Virus record (IMG/VR): IMGVR_UViG_3300030329_003514
Location: 1 to 32,218 of that record
Strand: one strand, 5' to 3'
Source: a virus
DNA: 32,218 nucleotides
Shown here in pieces: positions 7,681-15,057 of this stretch. The translations under genes and the position numbers were made by a program. The first letter of the stretch is position 1. Each line of letters starts with the position of its first letter. Under the pieces are notes generated by a model. That model ran no database searches. It was not told the DNA's origin and saw only the letters and a list, made by a program, of their open reading frames with translations.

Positions 7681-8988
7681 TTAAAAAAAATCGATGACAC
7701 CAGCGTGTCGGTTCTTCATGGGAAATAAATTCGTTAATAGAAAACGCAGCGCATCGCAATGATGATCAAACTTACCATCTTTCTGCGGTTCATGGCGTAA
7801 AGTCTGGTTTTCTCTGTGTTCGGGATAATGATAATTTTCGTAGGCTTCTATACTGGCCTTGCACTTGGGATTAATGAACAAATGCGCATCACCATTAGCA
7901 TCTTCAAACCACCTGCGCACATGAGATACACCAGATACTACGTTACGAGTGACTGCGTCACGACGTACATTCACCTTTAAGGAATTTTTCTGAAACACAG
8001 CGATATCTGAGATACCTGACTGCAAATTAGTACCACTACCCGCAGGATCACCCCAGATACCTGTATACGTGTAACCAAGTGAGTTAAGTTTTCTTGCAAA
8101 TTCTTCTGTGCGCACATTCTGTAAGTTCAACTCATCTATCTGGTAAACATCAGCGAAATTCTTTTGCTGATTATGGAGCTGCACTATAACGGCTGCGCTG
8201 TGGCGATAACCAAAATCTAAACCAACATACACTGGCTTGGATGGATCATACTTCGCCTTCTCCGTTACCTGAGAAAAACGATCCATCGGATATACCTTGC
8301 CCGCATAAGACTGAAATTCACAAAGTATCTCCTGGAGATATGTCTCCTTCGTCAATGTGCGCTTTAATTCTTCGTGATCATCCTTGAAATATGGCGATGC
8401 TGTAGACGGAAATCTCCATGATTGCCATTCTGGATACTCAGTGCTTTGACCATACTCATACAGCTTATGTAAATAGTTGAATCCGCGTGGCGTGGAACAA
8501 AATAACGCCCAGCCCTGCCTATCAGACAGCGTTGGGCGAAGGTACATTTCAAACGTATTGCGCGGTATTAATGCCATTTCATCACAAATTAAATAATCAA
8601 TTCCTTCTCCGATCAATGAATCAGGTGCATCTGCTGACTTCACTACGAGTTCACTATTCAAACCTGCCAACTTCATATAGTACAAATCGCCAGAAATCTC
8701 TTTCTTACTTTCCACTGGAATGCGTAGCTCAGTCATTATCACCCGCTTTACTTCACGAGCAATCTTATTTGCCAGTGAATAATTAGGACCTACGATCCAA
8801 CCACGTGTATTCGGTGTGAGTAACCAAGGCAGAACTTCGTGCGCTGCCATGTAAGATTTTCCGCTACGCCTGCCCATTAAGCAAACGCGCCATCTCGCTT
8901 TACTGCTATGAACGGCCAACTGCTGTGGAGTCGGGTTGTATCCCAAGATCCTCCATAGCTTTTGCTTGTTCACTATTTGTTGTATCAA
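7681..8988 (-). CDS. terL: Terminase large subunit
   Basis: The packaging ATPase-nuclease shows all parts in order: Walker A MGRRSGKS at residues 38-45, Walker B DYLICDE 131-137, coupling motif FCSTPRG 163-169, then the RNase H-like nuclease with D258 in GLDFGYRHSA, D314 in WGDPAGSG and D408/D412 in FDHHCDALR. Length (435) is normal. The first possible start is a TTG at 8988, inside the small subunit gene (83-bp overlap); a GTG 15 bases later (8973) is equally possible and neither has a strong ribosome site, so the first few residues are uncertain. The motifs start only at residue 38, so function is not affected. Confidence 0.95.
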   Translation of the reverse strand: MIQQIVNKQKLWRILGYNPTPQQLAVHSSKARWRVCLMGRRSGKSYMAAHEVLPWLLTPNTRGWIVGPNYSLANKIAREVKRVIMTELRIPVESKKEISGDLYYMKLAGLNSELVVKSADAPDSLIGEGIDYLICDEMALIPRNTFEMYLRPTLSDRQGWALFCSTPRGFNYLHKLYEYGQSTEYPEWQSWRFPSTASPYFKDDHEELKRTLTKETYLQEILCEFQSYAGKVYPMDRFSQVTEKAKYDPSKPVYVGLDFGYRHSAAVIVQLHNQQKNFADVYQIDELNLQNVRTEEFARKLNSLGYTYTGIWGDPAGSGTNLQSGISDIAVFQKNSLKVNVRRDAVTRNVVSGVSHVRRWFEDANGDAHLFINPKCKASIEAYENYHYPEHRENQTLRHEPQKDGKFDHHCDALRFLLTNLFPMKNRHAGVIDFF

Positions 8989-9307
8989 TCGGATTACTCT
9001 CGAAACCGCACTCCTGGAGTACAGTTTGCAGGTTACCAGTCATGTCAACAGCAGTTTTGTCACTCATACCAAGATAATTCTTTGCCATGAAGATTTGCAT
9101 TGCGATGGAGTTGTTCTCCATTGCGCTGGTCCACATGGCTCTACGTAGTTTGAATTTCATTTCTTCGCGACCAGCTTCGTACTTTTCCTTGAACTCGCGA
9201 CGGATGTATGCTTCGCTGACTTCAAAATACTTGCCGATGTCAGTATACTTACATCCAAAGGACGCAAGCATTTTGACCTTGTCACCATCTACTTTACTTT
9301 TCTTCAT
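8906..9307 (-). CDS. terS: Terminase small subunit (133 aa)
   Basis: The N-terminal ~40 residues form a helix-turn-helix: VKMLASFGCKYTDIGKYFEV followed by SEAYIRREF. A charged helical part (YEAGREEMKFKLRRAMWTSA) and the NSIAMQIFMAKNYLGMSDK segment follow; the latter, IxMxxFLxKNxLGxxDK-like, is characteristic of small terminase subunits. It overlaps the HTH gene before it by 14 bases and the large subunit by 83 bases. It is expected to recognise the packaging start site and load the large subunit on DNA. Confidence 0.85.
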   Translation of the reverse strand: MKKSKVDGDKVKMLASFGCKYTDIGKYFEVSEAYIRREFKEKYEAGREEMKFKLRRAMWTSAMENNSIAMQIFMAKNYLGMSDKTAVDMTGNLQTVLQECGFESNPIDTTNSEQAKAMEDLGIQPDSTAVGRS

Positions 9308-9629
9308 CTTTACTACTTTTTTCGATGACAGTTGTTATCTTCTTTAGTGTTCTGCGCCAATACTCCTTTACGCTGCTTTCGGTGATAGCCATTTCATCGG
9401 CTATCTGCACAAATGAGAAACCATTCACACGCTTGCGGAACACTCGTAGTTCCTGCGGTGACATGAGATCATAGAACTTGTGCGCTGCGAGCTGGAGGTG
9501 ACGCACTTCAGGTTCGATTAGTCCACTGCGAAAAATAACCATCATACGATGGTAGCGATCTGCGCGGTCAATTGCATGCAGCCACTTATCTGTATTTTCA
9601 TCAGTTAAGTTAGACCAAACTTCCTCCAT
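9294..9629 (-). CDS. LuxR/sigma-region-4-type HTH protein (111 aa)
   Basis: The C-terminal half contains LSPQELRVF-like and FSFVQIADEMAITESSVKEYW, a helix-turn-helix of the type found in sigma factor region 4 and LuxR regulators (here with MSPQELRVFRKRVNGFSF leading in). The N-terminal half is helical (NTDKWLHAIDRADRYHRMMV). It is the first gene of the minus-strand packaging and head operon and overlaps terS. It could be a late-gene regulator or a second DNA-binding part of the packaging machinery; the sequence does not decide. There is no ribosome site before the ATG at 9629, so the start or a leaderless message is open. Confidence 0.65.
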   Translation of the reverse strand: MEEVWSNLTDENTDKWLHAIDRADRYHRMMVIFRSGLIEPEVRHLQLAAHKFYDLMSPQELRVFRKRVNGFSFVQIADEMAITESSVKEYWRRTLKKITTVIEKSSKDEEK

Positions 9630-9971
9630 ATATGAAATTACACATAAAGTGTTGACAAAAACGAATGGAAAAATTTTAAGACGCTATAGGTGGCAAAATC
9701 GTGTGTCTGCCTTGGTATACCCGCCCTATTATACATAATGTATCTTATACGCAATTGATGAAACCTGTATCTTCAACAATATGTGAATTTAATTTTTTGC
9801 GCTGGTTTCAAATTGCACAATGCGTCAATGTGTCCGAGTTCGTGCGCTGGTTGTTTGTTCCAGGTTGGACAGCTTTTTTTTATTTAATGAAGTGTTGACA
9901 AATTGCCCGCTTTTTAGTATATTTTAGCGCGCTATGAGAGGCGCATTTAACCAACACAAGAGAGAGAGAAA
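9630..9971. promoter_or_regulatory. Divergent intergenic region (342 bp)
   Basis: The region separates the minus-strand head operon from the only plus-strand operon and should carry promoters for both. It holds two copies of GTGTTGACA (9649-9657 and 9892-9900), the second forming the -35 of a consensus promoter, and two copies of TGCGCTGGTT (9798-9807, 9843-9852) of unknown meaning. I see no convincing -10 at the right distance from the first copy. A 65-codon plus-strand frame inside has no ribosome site and was not accepted as a gene. Confidence 0.6.
9895..9923 (+). promoter_or_regulatory. Sigma-70-type promoter for the plus-strand operon
   Basis: A perfect TTGACA (9895-9900) and TATATT (9918-9923) are separated by 17 bases, with an AT-rich element upstream (tttttttatttaatgaag). 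The first gene begins 48 bases after the -10, behind GAGAGAG. The -35 lies inside one of the four GTGTTGACA copies, so a protein binding that motif would block this promoter. Confidence 0.8.
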
Positions 9972-10736
9972 ATGACAAAAAACTATTATGGGAAACTTTT
10001 AAGCAGCCCCGCAATCAATTACAAAGCTAAAAAGAATCTTAAATTAAATGTACACACATATTATTTAAGTTTAGCGCATTCGGATTTAAGCGGGTATAAT
10101 GTATGTCCGTTAGCAAACAAATTAAGCACTCAAGAAAACAATACAGAAAAAAGTAATTGTAGTTCTGTCTGTGTAGCAGGTAATGGAAATGGCCGTTATC
10201 CAAACGTGATTAAAGGTAGAATAAGAAAAACCAAACGCTTTTTCGAAGATAGGGAAAGCTTTTTAAATGATTTAATCCAAGACATTCAAAAAGCTATTCT
10301 TTTTAGTGAATATTATGGTTTTATTCCTACTTTCAGATTGAATGCATATAGCGACATAAAATGGGAAAAAATAAAAGTAAACTCACAAACTATATTTGAA
10401 TTGTTTCCAGATGTGCAATTTTATGATTATACGAAAATTCCTAACAGAAAAACACCTAATAATTATTCATTAACTTATTCACACTATGGAAAGATGGATA
10501 TTACTCGAACACAAATGAGTAATGGCTATAATGTAGCAATGGTATTCAATTCTCAAAAAAACGACAAGCTACCAAATAGATACAATGGAATTAAAGTAAT
10601 TGACGGTGATAAAACAGATTTACGAACTAAAGAAAATGACGGTGTAAATGTCATAGTGGGATTGCGAGCGAAAATGTCAAAAGCTAATATCACAAAAGAA
10701 TTAAATAAAAAAATGTCTTTTGTAGTTCAGCAATAA
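9972..10736 (+). CDS. Gp88-domain protein (mycobacteriophage Gp88 / DUF7227-like)
   Basis: The 254-residue protein matches the family pattern I know from many phages: an N-terminal YNVCPLANK with a second Cys cluster CSSVCVAGNGNGR, then RIRKTKRFFEDRESFLNDLI, a middle TFRLNAYSDIKWEK, then IFELFPDVQFYDYTK and a YSLTYS strand, ending with a NVIVGLRAK region. The family has conserved cysteines and a probable TIM-barrel-like or metal-binding fold; its biochemical role is unknown to me. It is the first gene of the plus-strand operon under the 9895 promoter and is therefore probably an early gene. Ribosome site: AGAGAGAGA before the ATG. Confidence 0.75.
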   Translation: MTKNYYGKLLSSPAINYKAKKNLKLNVHTYYLSLAHSDLSGYNVCPLANKLSTQENNTEKSNCSSVCVAGNGNGRYPNVIKGRIRKTKRFFEDRESFLNDLIQDIQKAILFSEYYGFIPTFRLNAYSDIKWEKIKVNSQTIFELFPDVQFYDYTKIPNRKTPNNYSLTYSHYGKMDITRTQMSNGYNVAMVFNSQKNDKLPNRYNGIKVIDGDKTDLRTKENDGVNVIVGLRAKMSKANITKELNKKMSFVVQQ

Positions 10737-10765
10737 CAAACAAACAAAAAAAAGAGAGGTAAATA

Positions 10766-11122
10766 ATGGAAATCAAATTACATGGATATCAAGTAACTGA
10801 AGCTATTTCGCAATATCTAGAAAACGAATATACAATGAACATTGAGGACATTGGTTATATTGAAACAATGTGTATAGATCTTGATAATGATGAAGTATTA
10901 AAATCACCAATTCATTTTCAAGAAAAGAGAGAATGGAATGAAGAAAAAGAAAAATGGGAAACTTTAGAAAAATATGAAATAGAAGGTATATACATTAAGC
11001 GTAAAAAAGAGAATGGCACAAAATCATTTTACACTAAATTAACGGCAAGTGATTTTAGAGAACCAGAAATACATGAAAACATGAATGGTTTATCTATTTG
11101 GATTGTTAGAGATGTTCGTTAA
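10766..11122 (+). CDS. Hypothetical acidic protein (118 aa)
   Basis: This is a charged, soluble protein with many Glu and Lys residues (EKREWNEEKEKWETLEKYEI) and no recognisable motif, Cys pair or membrane segment. It follows the Gp88-like gene by 29 bases and has the operon's standard ribosome site AGAGAGGTAAATAATG. The alternation of strand-like stretches with a charged middle suggests a compact alpha/beta fold. No function is assigned. Confidence 0.6.
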   Translation: MEIKLHGYQVTEAISQYLENEYTMNIEDIGYIETMCIDLDNDEVLKSPIHFQEKREWNEEKEKWETLEKYEIEGIYIKRKKENGTKSFYTKLTASDFREPEIHENMNGLSIWIVRDVR

Positions 11123-11156
11123 ATCAATTGATAAAACTAAAAAAGAGAGGTAAATA

Positions 11157-11297
11157 ATGGAACAAATCATAAATGACTGGTATCTATTACATTACATAAT
11201 GAATCCGTATATATTGGTAAACTTTAGTTGGATGTATGTAATCATTACAGTGACTAAATTAATTACAAAAACAATAAGAGAGAGAGGTAAACAATGA
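11157..11297 (+). CDS. Small membrane protein (46 aa)
   Basis: The frame (MEQIINDWYLLHYIMNPYIL...) has one hydrophobic segment, roughly residues 17-33 (YILVNFSWMYVIITVTK), followed by a basic tail (TKTIRERGKQ). It has the same AGAGAGGTAAATAATG start context as its upstream neighbour and its stop overlaps the next start (ATGA). Reality is supported by this spacing; the function is unknown. Confidence 0.55.
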   Translation: MEQIINDWYLLHYIMNPYILVNFSWMYVIITVTKLITKTIRERGKQ

Positions 11298-11455
11298 AGA
11301 GAGAGAAAGGACGTGCAACGCTTGTTTTAACACTGTCAAATGGTGAATTGATTGCATATAATGAAAATAATGCGCGTGTTCTACATAGGCGCAAAATGTA
11401 CCAAGGCGAATGGGATGAGTTATGGTCTTTTATTGCAAAAGAAAAAAAACAATAG
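11294..11455 (+). CDS. Hypothetical protein (53 aa)
   Basis: The sequence starts MKREKGRATLVLTLSNGELI and continues with a basic stretch (RVLHRRKMYQGEWDE). The gene is read from an ATGA overlap with the preceding gene, again behind AGAGAGGTAAACAATG. The TLVLTLSNGELIAYNENNAR segment looks like two beta strands joined by a turn. No family recognised. Confidence 0.55.
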   Translation: MKREKGRATLVLTLSNGELIAYNENNARVLHRRKMYQGEWDELWSFIAKEKKQ

Positions 11456-11466
11456 AGAGGTAAACA

Positions 11467-11550
11467 ATGAAAAAAGTAATTAACTGGCTTAAATACTACG
11501 TTTATTTAAGCGTTTTTCTTATGGTAGCTAGGTTATGTTTGAATTTCTAA
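11467..11550 (+). CDS. Tiny membrane peptide (27 aa)
   Basis: MKKVINWLKYYVYLSVFLMV and seven more residues follow the fourth copy of the AGAGAGGTAAACAATG context. A basic N-terminus precedes one hydrophobic helix. The conserved start context is the reason to accept so short a frame; function unknown. Confidence 0.45.
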   Translation: MKKVINWLKYYVYLSVFLMVARLCLNF

Positions 11551-11600
11551 TCTACCTTCTTTTATTCCTATTTTTCGTACTATTAGGAAAAAGCGAATAA
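11535..11600 (+). CDS. Possible 21-aa membrane peptide
   Basis: MFEFLIYLLLFLFFVLLGKS plus Glu overlaps the end of the 27-residue gene by 16 bases and ends just before the terminator. It is almost wholly hydrophobic. Only a weak AGG lies 4 bases before its ATG, so it may be expressed by coupling or not at all. Confidence 0.3.
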   Translation: MFEFLIYLLLFLFFVLLGKSE

Positions 11601-11608
11601 AAAAAAAG

Positions 11609-11633
11609 CCCGCAGCAATGCGGGTTTTTTTTT
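11609..11633 (+). terminator. Rho-independent terminator of the plus-strand operon
   Basis: CCCGC (11609-11613) and GCGGG (11620-11624) form the stem around AGCAAT, followed by nine T residues (11625-11633), with a run of A residues before the stem. It lies 8 bases after the last plus-strand stop. Confidence 0.9.
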
Positions 11634-11634
11634 G

Positions 11635-11810
11635 ATCACCTGCTCACCTGCTCACTTGATCACCTGCTCACTTGATCACCTGCTCACTTGATCACCTGCT
11701 CACCTGCTCACCTGATCACCTGCTCACCTGCTCACCTGATCACCTGCTCACCTGATCACCTGCTCACCTGCTCACCTGATCACCTGCTCACCTGCTCACC
11801 TGCTCACTTG
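11635..11810. repeat. 22 tandem copies of an 8-bp unit (A/C)TCAC(C/T)TG
   Basis: The array is exactly 176 bases, 22 units without any insertion or deletion. Three unit types occur: ATCACCTG, CTCACCTG and CTCACTTG, in a non-random order. Every ATCACCTG unit creates a TGATCA (hence GATC) at its left junction, eight in all, including the first. It starts one base behind the terminator's T run, between convergent transcription units. A reading frame through it is an artefact of the repeat. Confidence 0.95.
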
Positions 11811-11882
11811 GAAAAATACCCATTTTTGCAGCTTTTTTGCACCTTTTTTGCCTGTTATATTTCACTGGGAAGGTTAATTATA

Positions 11883-12101
11883 TTATTTGCCCAAGGTTAA
11901 TTTTTTTTTCAGCATGCGGTTGCGCCACGCCAATTTGTCACGGCTGAACATTCTAATCCAACAGCGATCCAGGTTGCAAACTCTGGTATCTTCATACCAT
12001 TCAATAACCAGCGCACATCGCAGTCCATCACTGGCTCGATGCGCAAATTCGCAGGATAAATCAGATTTCTGCGAAAGTGGGCATTTTTCCGCAAAAAGCA
12101 C
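11883..12101 (-). CDS. Hypothetical protein (72 aa, GTG start)
   Basis: From a GTG at 12101 with GAGG eight bases upstream, the frame reads through RASDGLRCALVIEWYEDTRV and CNLDRCWIRMFSRDKLAWRN to a basic end (RMLKKKLTLGK). The frame continues upstream to a TTG at 12179, but that part lies in a repeat region and reads as low-complexity sequence, so the shorter form is preferred. The Trp/Arg-rich C-terminal half looks like real protein; I recognise no family. It would be the last gene of the replication operon. Confidence 0.4.
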   Translation of the reverse strand: MLFAEKCPLSQKSDLSCEFAHRASDGLRCALVIEWYEDTRVCNLDRCWIRMFSRDKLAWRNRMLKKKLTLGK

Positions 12102-12117
12102 TAAGAGTACCTCAGAA

Positions 12118-12245
12118 AGAGAATATGGAGAATTTGGAGAATTTGATTTTTTTTTCTCTCTATAAACTCTCTTTTCCAAATTCCCATTTTCAATAGTGCA
12201 TGAGAATTTAAATTCCCCATATTCCCCATATTCTCCATTCTCTCA
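12118..12245. repeat. Two facing arrays of a 9-bp unit GGRGAATWT
   Basis: On the plus strand 12118-12144 holds three units (AGAGAATAT, GGAGAATTT, GGAGAATTT). On the minus strand 12236-12210 holds three (GGAGAATAT, GGGGAATAT, GGGGAATTT), with a degenerate fourth to 12245. The two arrays are in opposite orientation around a ~65-base AT-rich centre, so a transcript could form a long imperfect hairpin. It begins 13 bases behind the primase-helicase stop. Confidence 0.7.
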
Positions 12246-12257
12246 CCGCTTAGTACC

Positions 12258-14078
12258 TTACAATAATTCATCCAATTCAGTCTCCAGCTTACAATATTGA
12301 CCATGTCCAATCTTACTTATCAGTCCCTGCGTAATCAATTTATCCAACCAATTAGTCACCGCATTATTGCTACTCAAACCTACCACTTCATCCAGCGCAG
12401 TGGCGAATGCTTCTCTACCAAAGTTATGCCCATCTGTCACAATGGCCTTCACTACCTTTTCTTCCATCGACTCCTGCGGATCGGTATACCAGAACATTTC
12501 ATTCTTCGGTAGTGCTTTCACATACTCAAAATACAATCCGCGCTCCTGATCATTATGTAATTTCACACCGAGTGGTATATTATGCAGATCATTCTGGCAG
12601 CGCAGTTTCGTTATTTTCATCACTTTCAGTCCTGGTAAACGTCTACTACTTGCGAGCTGTATAATGCCGTCCAGATGATTTGAGTACGCAGAACCGCCAA
12701 GCATCTGACTCACATCGAGCGGAGTTTGTTCATTCAGTTTCTTATGGTGTGACACTAAAACGATAGCCACCTGGTGATTATTCTTAATATCCACAATCGT
12801 CCGCAATAGGTCCATCACATCAGTATTCTTGGAAGTATCTTTACTTGTGGACGTATACAAATTATCTACTATGAGTACATCATGTTTTTCAAACGTAAGG
12901 TTTTTATCGATCTTTTCCCATTTATCTTTAAACACTTCCGTCTGCCCTGTACTCAGGATAGTCATATTCTTTTCCCAGCGCTGCGCTTCCACGGGATATT
13001 TACTTAAAACTTCCTGCGCATTGCGCTGGATCATACCTTTAAAACTCGCATCTTTCAGTTCAAACTGTACATGCATCACCTTCCTGGCTTTCGGCACTCT
13101 AAAGTTCATAAATGGCACTCCTAAACTCAAGCACATCCCAAGCTGAAACGACATCACCGATTTCCCCACATTCGTCCCACCAGCGATCCCAAACAAATCT
13201 CGTTCAAAAAATAGATCATCAATGATAGGTTCTGGCATCTCCTGGAATGCATCCATAAACTGCGCTGGTGAATAGCTTTTCATCCCGCCCAAATCTTCGG
13301 GCGTATCACCAAAGCGTTCACACATATCCAAAAGATCACTCATACTGCGCCCATCATTGAACCAATCAGTTAAGTCATATTTGTCTGGCTGCCCATTCCA
13401 CTTTACAACATACAACTCCATCCCATGCTTAAATAGCCTTGTAGCCACTTTTTTAGCACCTTCACGGCCTTTTTCATCATTATCGTACACTATGTATGCC
13501 TTATTATATTTATCAGGCAAGGTTAGCTTTTCAGGCAGCGCACCCGCACCAGACGTAAATGTCAGCGCAGGTGCGCCATTGCAGTAAGCGGTAATCGCAT
13601 CTTTTTCACCTTCAGCAATCACCAAGTGTTCAGACGGAGCAAGAGGAGAACTGAACACCTTGCACGATGCATCACCGAACTGCGGTCCTTTATGATATTT
13701 TACATGATTATCATTAATTTGGAAAACTAATTGTAGTTCTTTCTTATCATCTCTGCGCACACCCACAGGCATATCTAAACACTTATCATTCCAAGGTAGT
13801 TGCATTTGTTTGATAATCAATTGCCAATTATCAATAAACCTGTGCCTTGACTCTGCGTACCCACTTTTATCCGTGCGTACTGGTGCTGTATTCGTCAGTT
13901 TATATTCTACACGCGGAGTATAATCATCATCCCGATCAAACGACCAGGTACGCATACAGCGATGGCAGTACGCAAATTCTTCATTTAGTTGTACAGAACC
14001 TTGTTTGCGTGTGTGATCGTCGCAGTCAGGACACCAAGCGCGTTTGCCGTCACGGCTCACACGCTCAAACTGTTTCAA
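12258..14078 (-). CDS. Primase-helicase (TOPRIM + RecA-like ATPase, 606 aa)
   Basis: Domains in order: a zinc-binding finger with CPDC (16-19) and CHRC (38-41); a TOPRIM region with LVIAEGEKDAI (E156) and YDNDEKGREGAKK (D199, D201); a linker; a RepA/AAA_25-like ATPase with Walker A GGTNVGKS (300-307), Walker B HDVLIVDNL (~399-407) and a VSHHKK sensor (442-447); a C-terminal winged-helix-like segment (NAVTNWLDKLITQGLISKIG). It is expected to prime and unwind DNA at the phage fork, as T7 gp4-type proteins do, although the helicase half resembles RepA more than DnaB. No DNA polymerase gene is seen in the window. The start overlaps the exonuclease stop by 4 bases. Confidence 0.9.
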   Translation of the reverse strand: MKQFERVSRDGKRAWCPDCDDHTRKQGSVQLNEEFAYCHRCMRTWSFDRDDDYTPRVEYKLTNTAPVRTDKSGYAESRHRFIDNWQLIIKQMQLPWNDKCLDMPVGVRRDDKKELQLVFQINDNHVKYHKGPQFGDASCKVFSSPLAPSEHLVIAEGEKDAITAYCNGAPALTFTSGAGALPEKLTLPDKYNKAYIVYDNDEKGREGAKKVATRLFKHGMELYVVKWNGQPDKYDLTDWFNDGRSMSDLLDMCERFGDTPEDLGGMKSYSPAQFMDAFQEMPEPIIDDLFFERDLFGIAGGTNVGKSVMSFQLGMCLSLGVPFMNFRVPKARKVMHVQFELKDASFKGMIQRNAQEVLSKYPVEAQRWEKNMTILSTGQTEVFKDKWEKIDKNLTFEKHDVLIVDNLYTSTSKDTSKNTDVMDLLRTIVDIKNNHQVAIVLVSHHKKLNEQTPLDVSQMLGGSAYSNHLDGIIQLASSRRLPGLKVMKITKLRCQNDLHNIPLGVKLHNDQERGLYFEYVKALPKNEMFWYTDPQESMEEKVVKAIVTDGHNFGREAFATALDEVVGLSSNNAVTNWLDKLITQGLISKIGHGQYCKLETELDELL

Positions 14079-14731
14079 AGCTGTGCGCGTAAGATATACA
14101 ATGCGCAGCAGTGTTTGAACACCTGCGCACCAGCATCAAGACGCTCCCGATCTATCGTATGCTGATGAAATTTTCCATCTTCCTTGCCAAATCGCATTAT
14201 AATTCCGTATTTAATCTCTGCTTTTGGCTGTATGGCTTCATACATCATAGTGTATGCACCGAGTTGCACAATCATTTCTGGGTATGGACCACCTTTTGAT
14301 GTTTTCCAGTCTACAATGACTAAATCATCTCCTATTTTCCCAATTGCGTCCACTGTACCACCTGCCTTGAGTTCTTCATTCACAAGCGCAAATTCGCAGG
14401 CTAATGCTTTAAAATTCGCCTTATCATACCACTGCATAAATCCTGCGAATGCTCGCAGTGCCTGTGCTTCCTGATTCGGTGTGAAATCTCGTGTGTCAAC
14501 ATCAAAACCTTGCAAATATCCTTGAATTAGTATATGTGTCAACGTTCCAATGTCACCTGCTTCACGCATCACTGCATCTGCATCTTCGCCCTGCGCTGTG
14601 ATTCTTTTCGCCCATGCAATCAGTGTATTTTTATTCCATCCTAACTGATTATTAATAATGGTAGTCACACTTGCTGCGCGTTTCCCATTCTTGAGGACAT
14701 AGTTCTGTCCATGTAGTTTAGTCTTGCTCAC
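14075..14731 (-). CDS. RecB/Cas4-like PD-(D/E)XK exonuclease (218 aa)
   Basis: The core motifs are GGTVDAIG (D128), LVIVDWKTSK (D141, K143) and the downstream QLGAY (156-160), with an N-terminal THILIQG (H66), the usual order for RecB-type and phage recombination exonucleases. I prefer the GTG at 14731, with AGGAG eight bases upstream, over the ATG at 14755, which has no ribosome site and overlaps the small membrane protein gene more deeply. Its stop overlaps the primase-helicase start (ATGA), and SSB and Holliday resolvase-like genes lie upstream, so recombination or end processing during replication is likely. Confidence 0.85.
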   Translation of the reverse strand: MSKTKLHGQNYVLKNGKRAASVTTIINNQLGWNKNTLIAWAKRITAQGEDADAVMREAGDIGTLTHILIQGYLQGFDVDTRDFTPNQEAQALRAFAGFMQWYDKANFKALACEFALVNEELKAGGTVDAIGKIGDDLVIVDWKTSKGGPYPEMIVQLGAYTMMYEAIQPKAEIKYGIIMRFGKEDGKFHQHTIDRERLDAGAQVFKHCCALYILRAQL

Positions 14732-14852
14732 TGTGATATCTCCTGTATAGTTCATTAATGGTTAGTAAAACAATTACCATAAAAATCGCCCAAAACATGA
14801 GTCCAAGTCCTAATATAAATAGGTTTGCTACCCATTCTGCGATATCAAACAT
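14718..14852 (-). CDS. Small membrane protein (44 aa)
   Basis: MFDIAEWVANLFILGLGLMF continues into a second hydrophobic run (WAIFMVIVLLTI) and ends in a charged tail (NELYRRYHSEQD). One long or two short membrane segments are possible. It overlaps the end of the 61-residue gene upstream by 8 bases and the exonuclease start by 14, so the three are translationally chained. No function known. Confidence 0.5.
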   Translation of the reverse strand: MFDIAEWVANLFILGLGLMFWAIFMVIVLLTINELYRRYHSEQD

Positions 14853-15030
14853 TATCATTACATAACTCCTGGATTAATTCATCTAATTCGTCATATAGTT
14901 TATGTACTTTATGTTCTATGCGGTGCAATCTCCATAGCATGGATAAATTCAATAATAGCACCATTAGCATTGTAAATTCCCAGTACGGAAAGTATTCTAC
15001 GCTGAAAAGCGCTTCCCAATAGTATCTCAT
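14845..15030 (-). CDS. Small membrane protein with C-terminal coiled coil (61 aa)
   Basis: The first half contains a hydrophobic helix (FPYWEFTMLMVLLLNLSMLW), the second half a charged amphipathic helix (RLHRIEHKVHKLYDELDELI). AAAGGAG lies seven bases before the ATG. The layout, one membrane helix followed by a cytoplasmic coiled coil, is common in small phage proteins; no specific function can be stated. Confidence 0.55.
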   Translation of the reverse strand: MRYYWEALFSVEYFPYWEFTMLMVLLLNLSMLWRLHRIEHKVHKLYDELDELIQELCNDNV

Positions 15031-15057
15031 GTTTCACTCCTTTAGGTTAATTCTTCA

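Noticed and set aside
9701-9898. A 65-codon plus-strand gene in the divergent region
   Set aside because: No ribosome site; it runs through the promoter and its composition is unlike neighbouring proteins.
11635-11810. A CRISPR array
   Set aside because: Units are 8 bp and directly adjacent, with no unique spacers and no cas genes.
11688-11900. A 70-codon plus-strand frame with repeated LITCSPAH units
   Set aside because: It is a translation of the 8-bp tandem repeat, behind a terminator and without a ribosome site.
12101-12310. A 69-codon minus-strand frame at the end of the primase gene
   Set aside because: It overlaps the primase-helicase end and reads through the 9-bp repeats (ENMGNMGN), a shadow of non-coding sequence.
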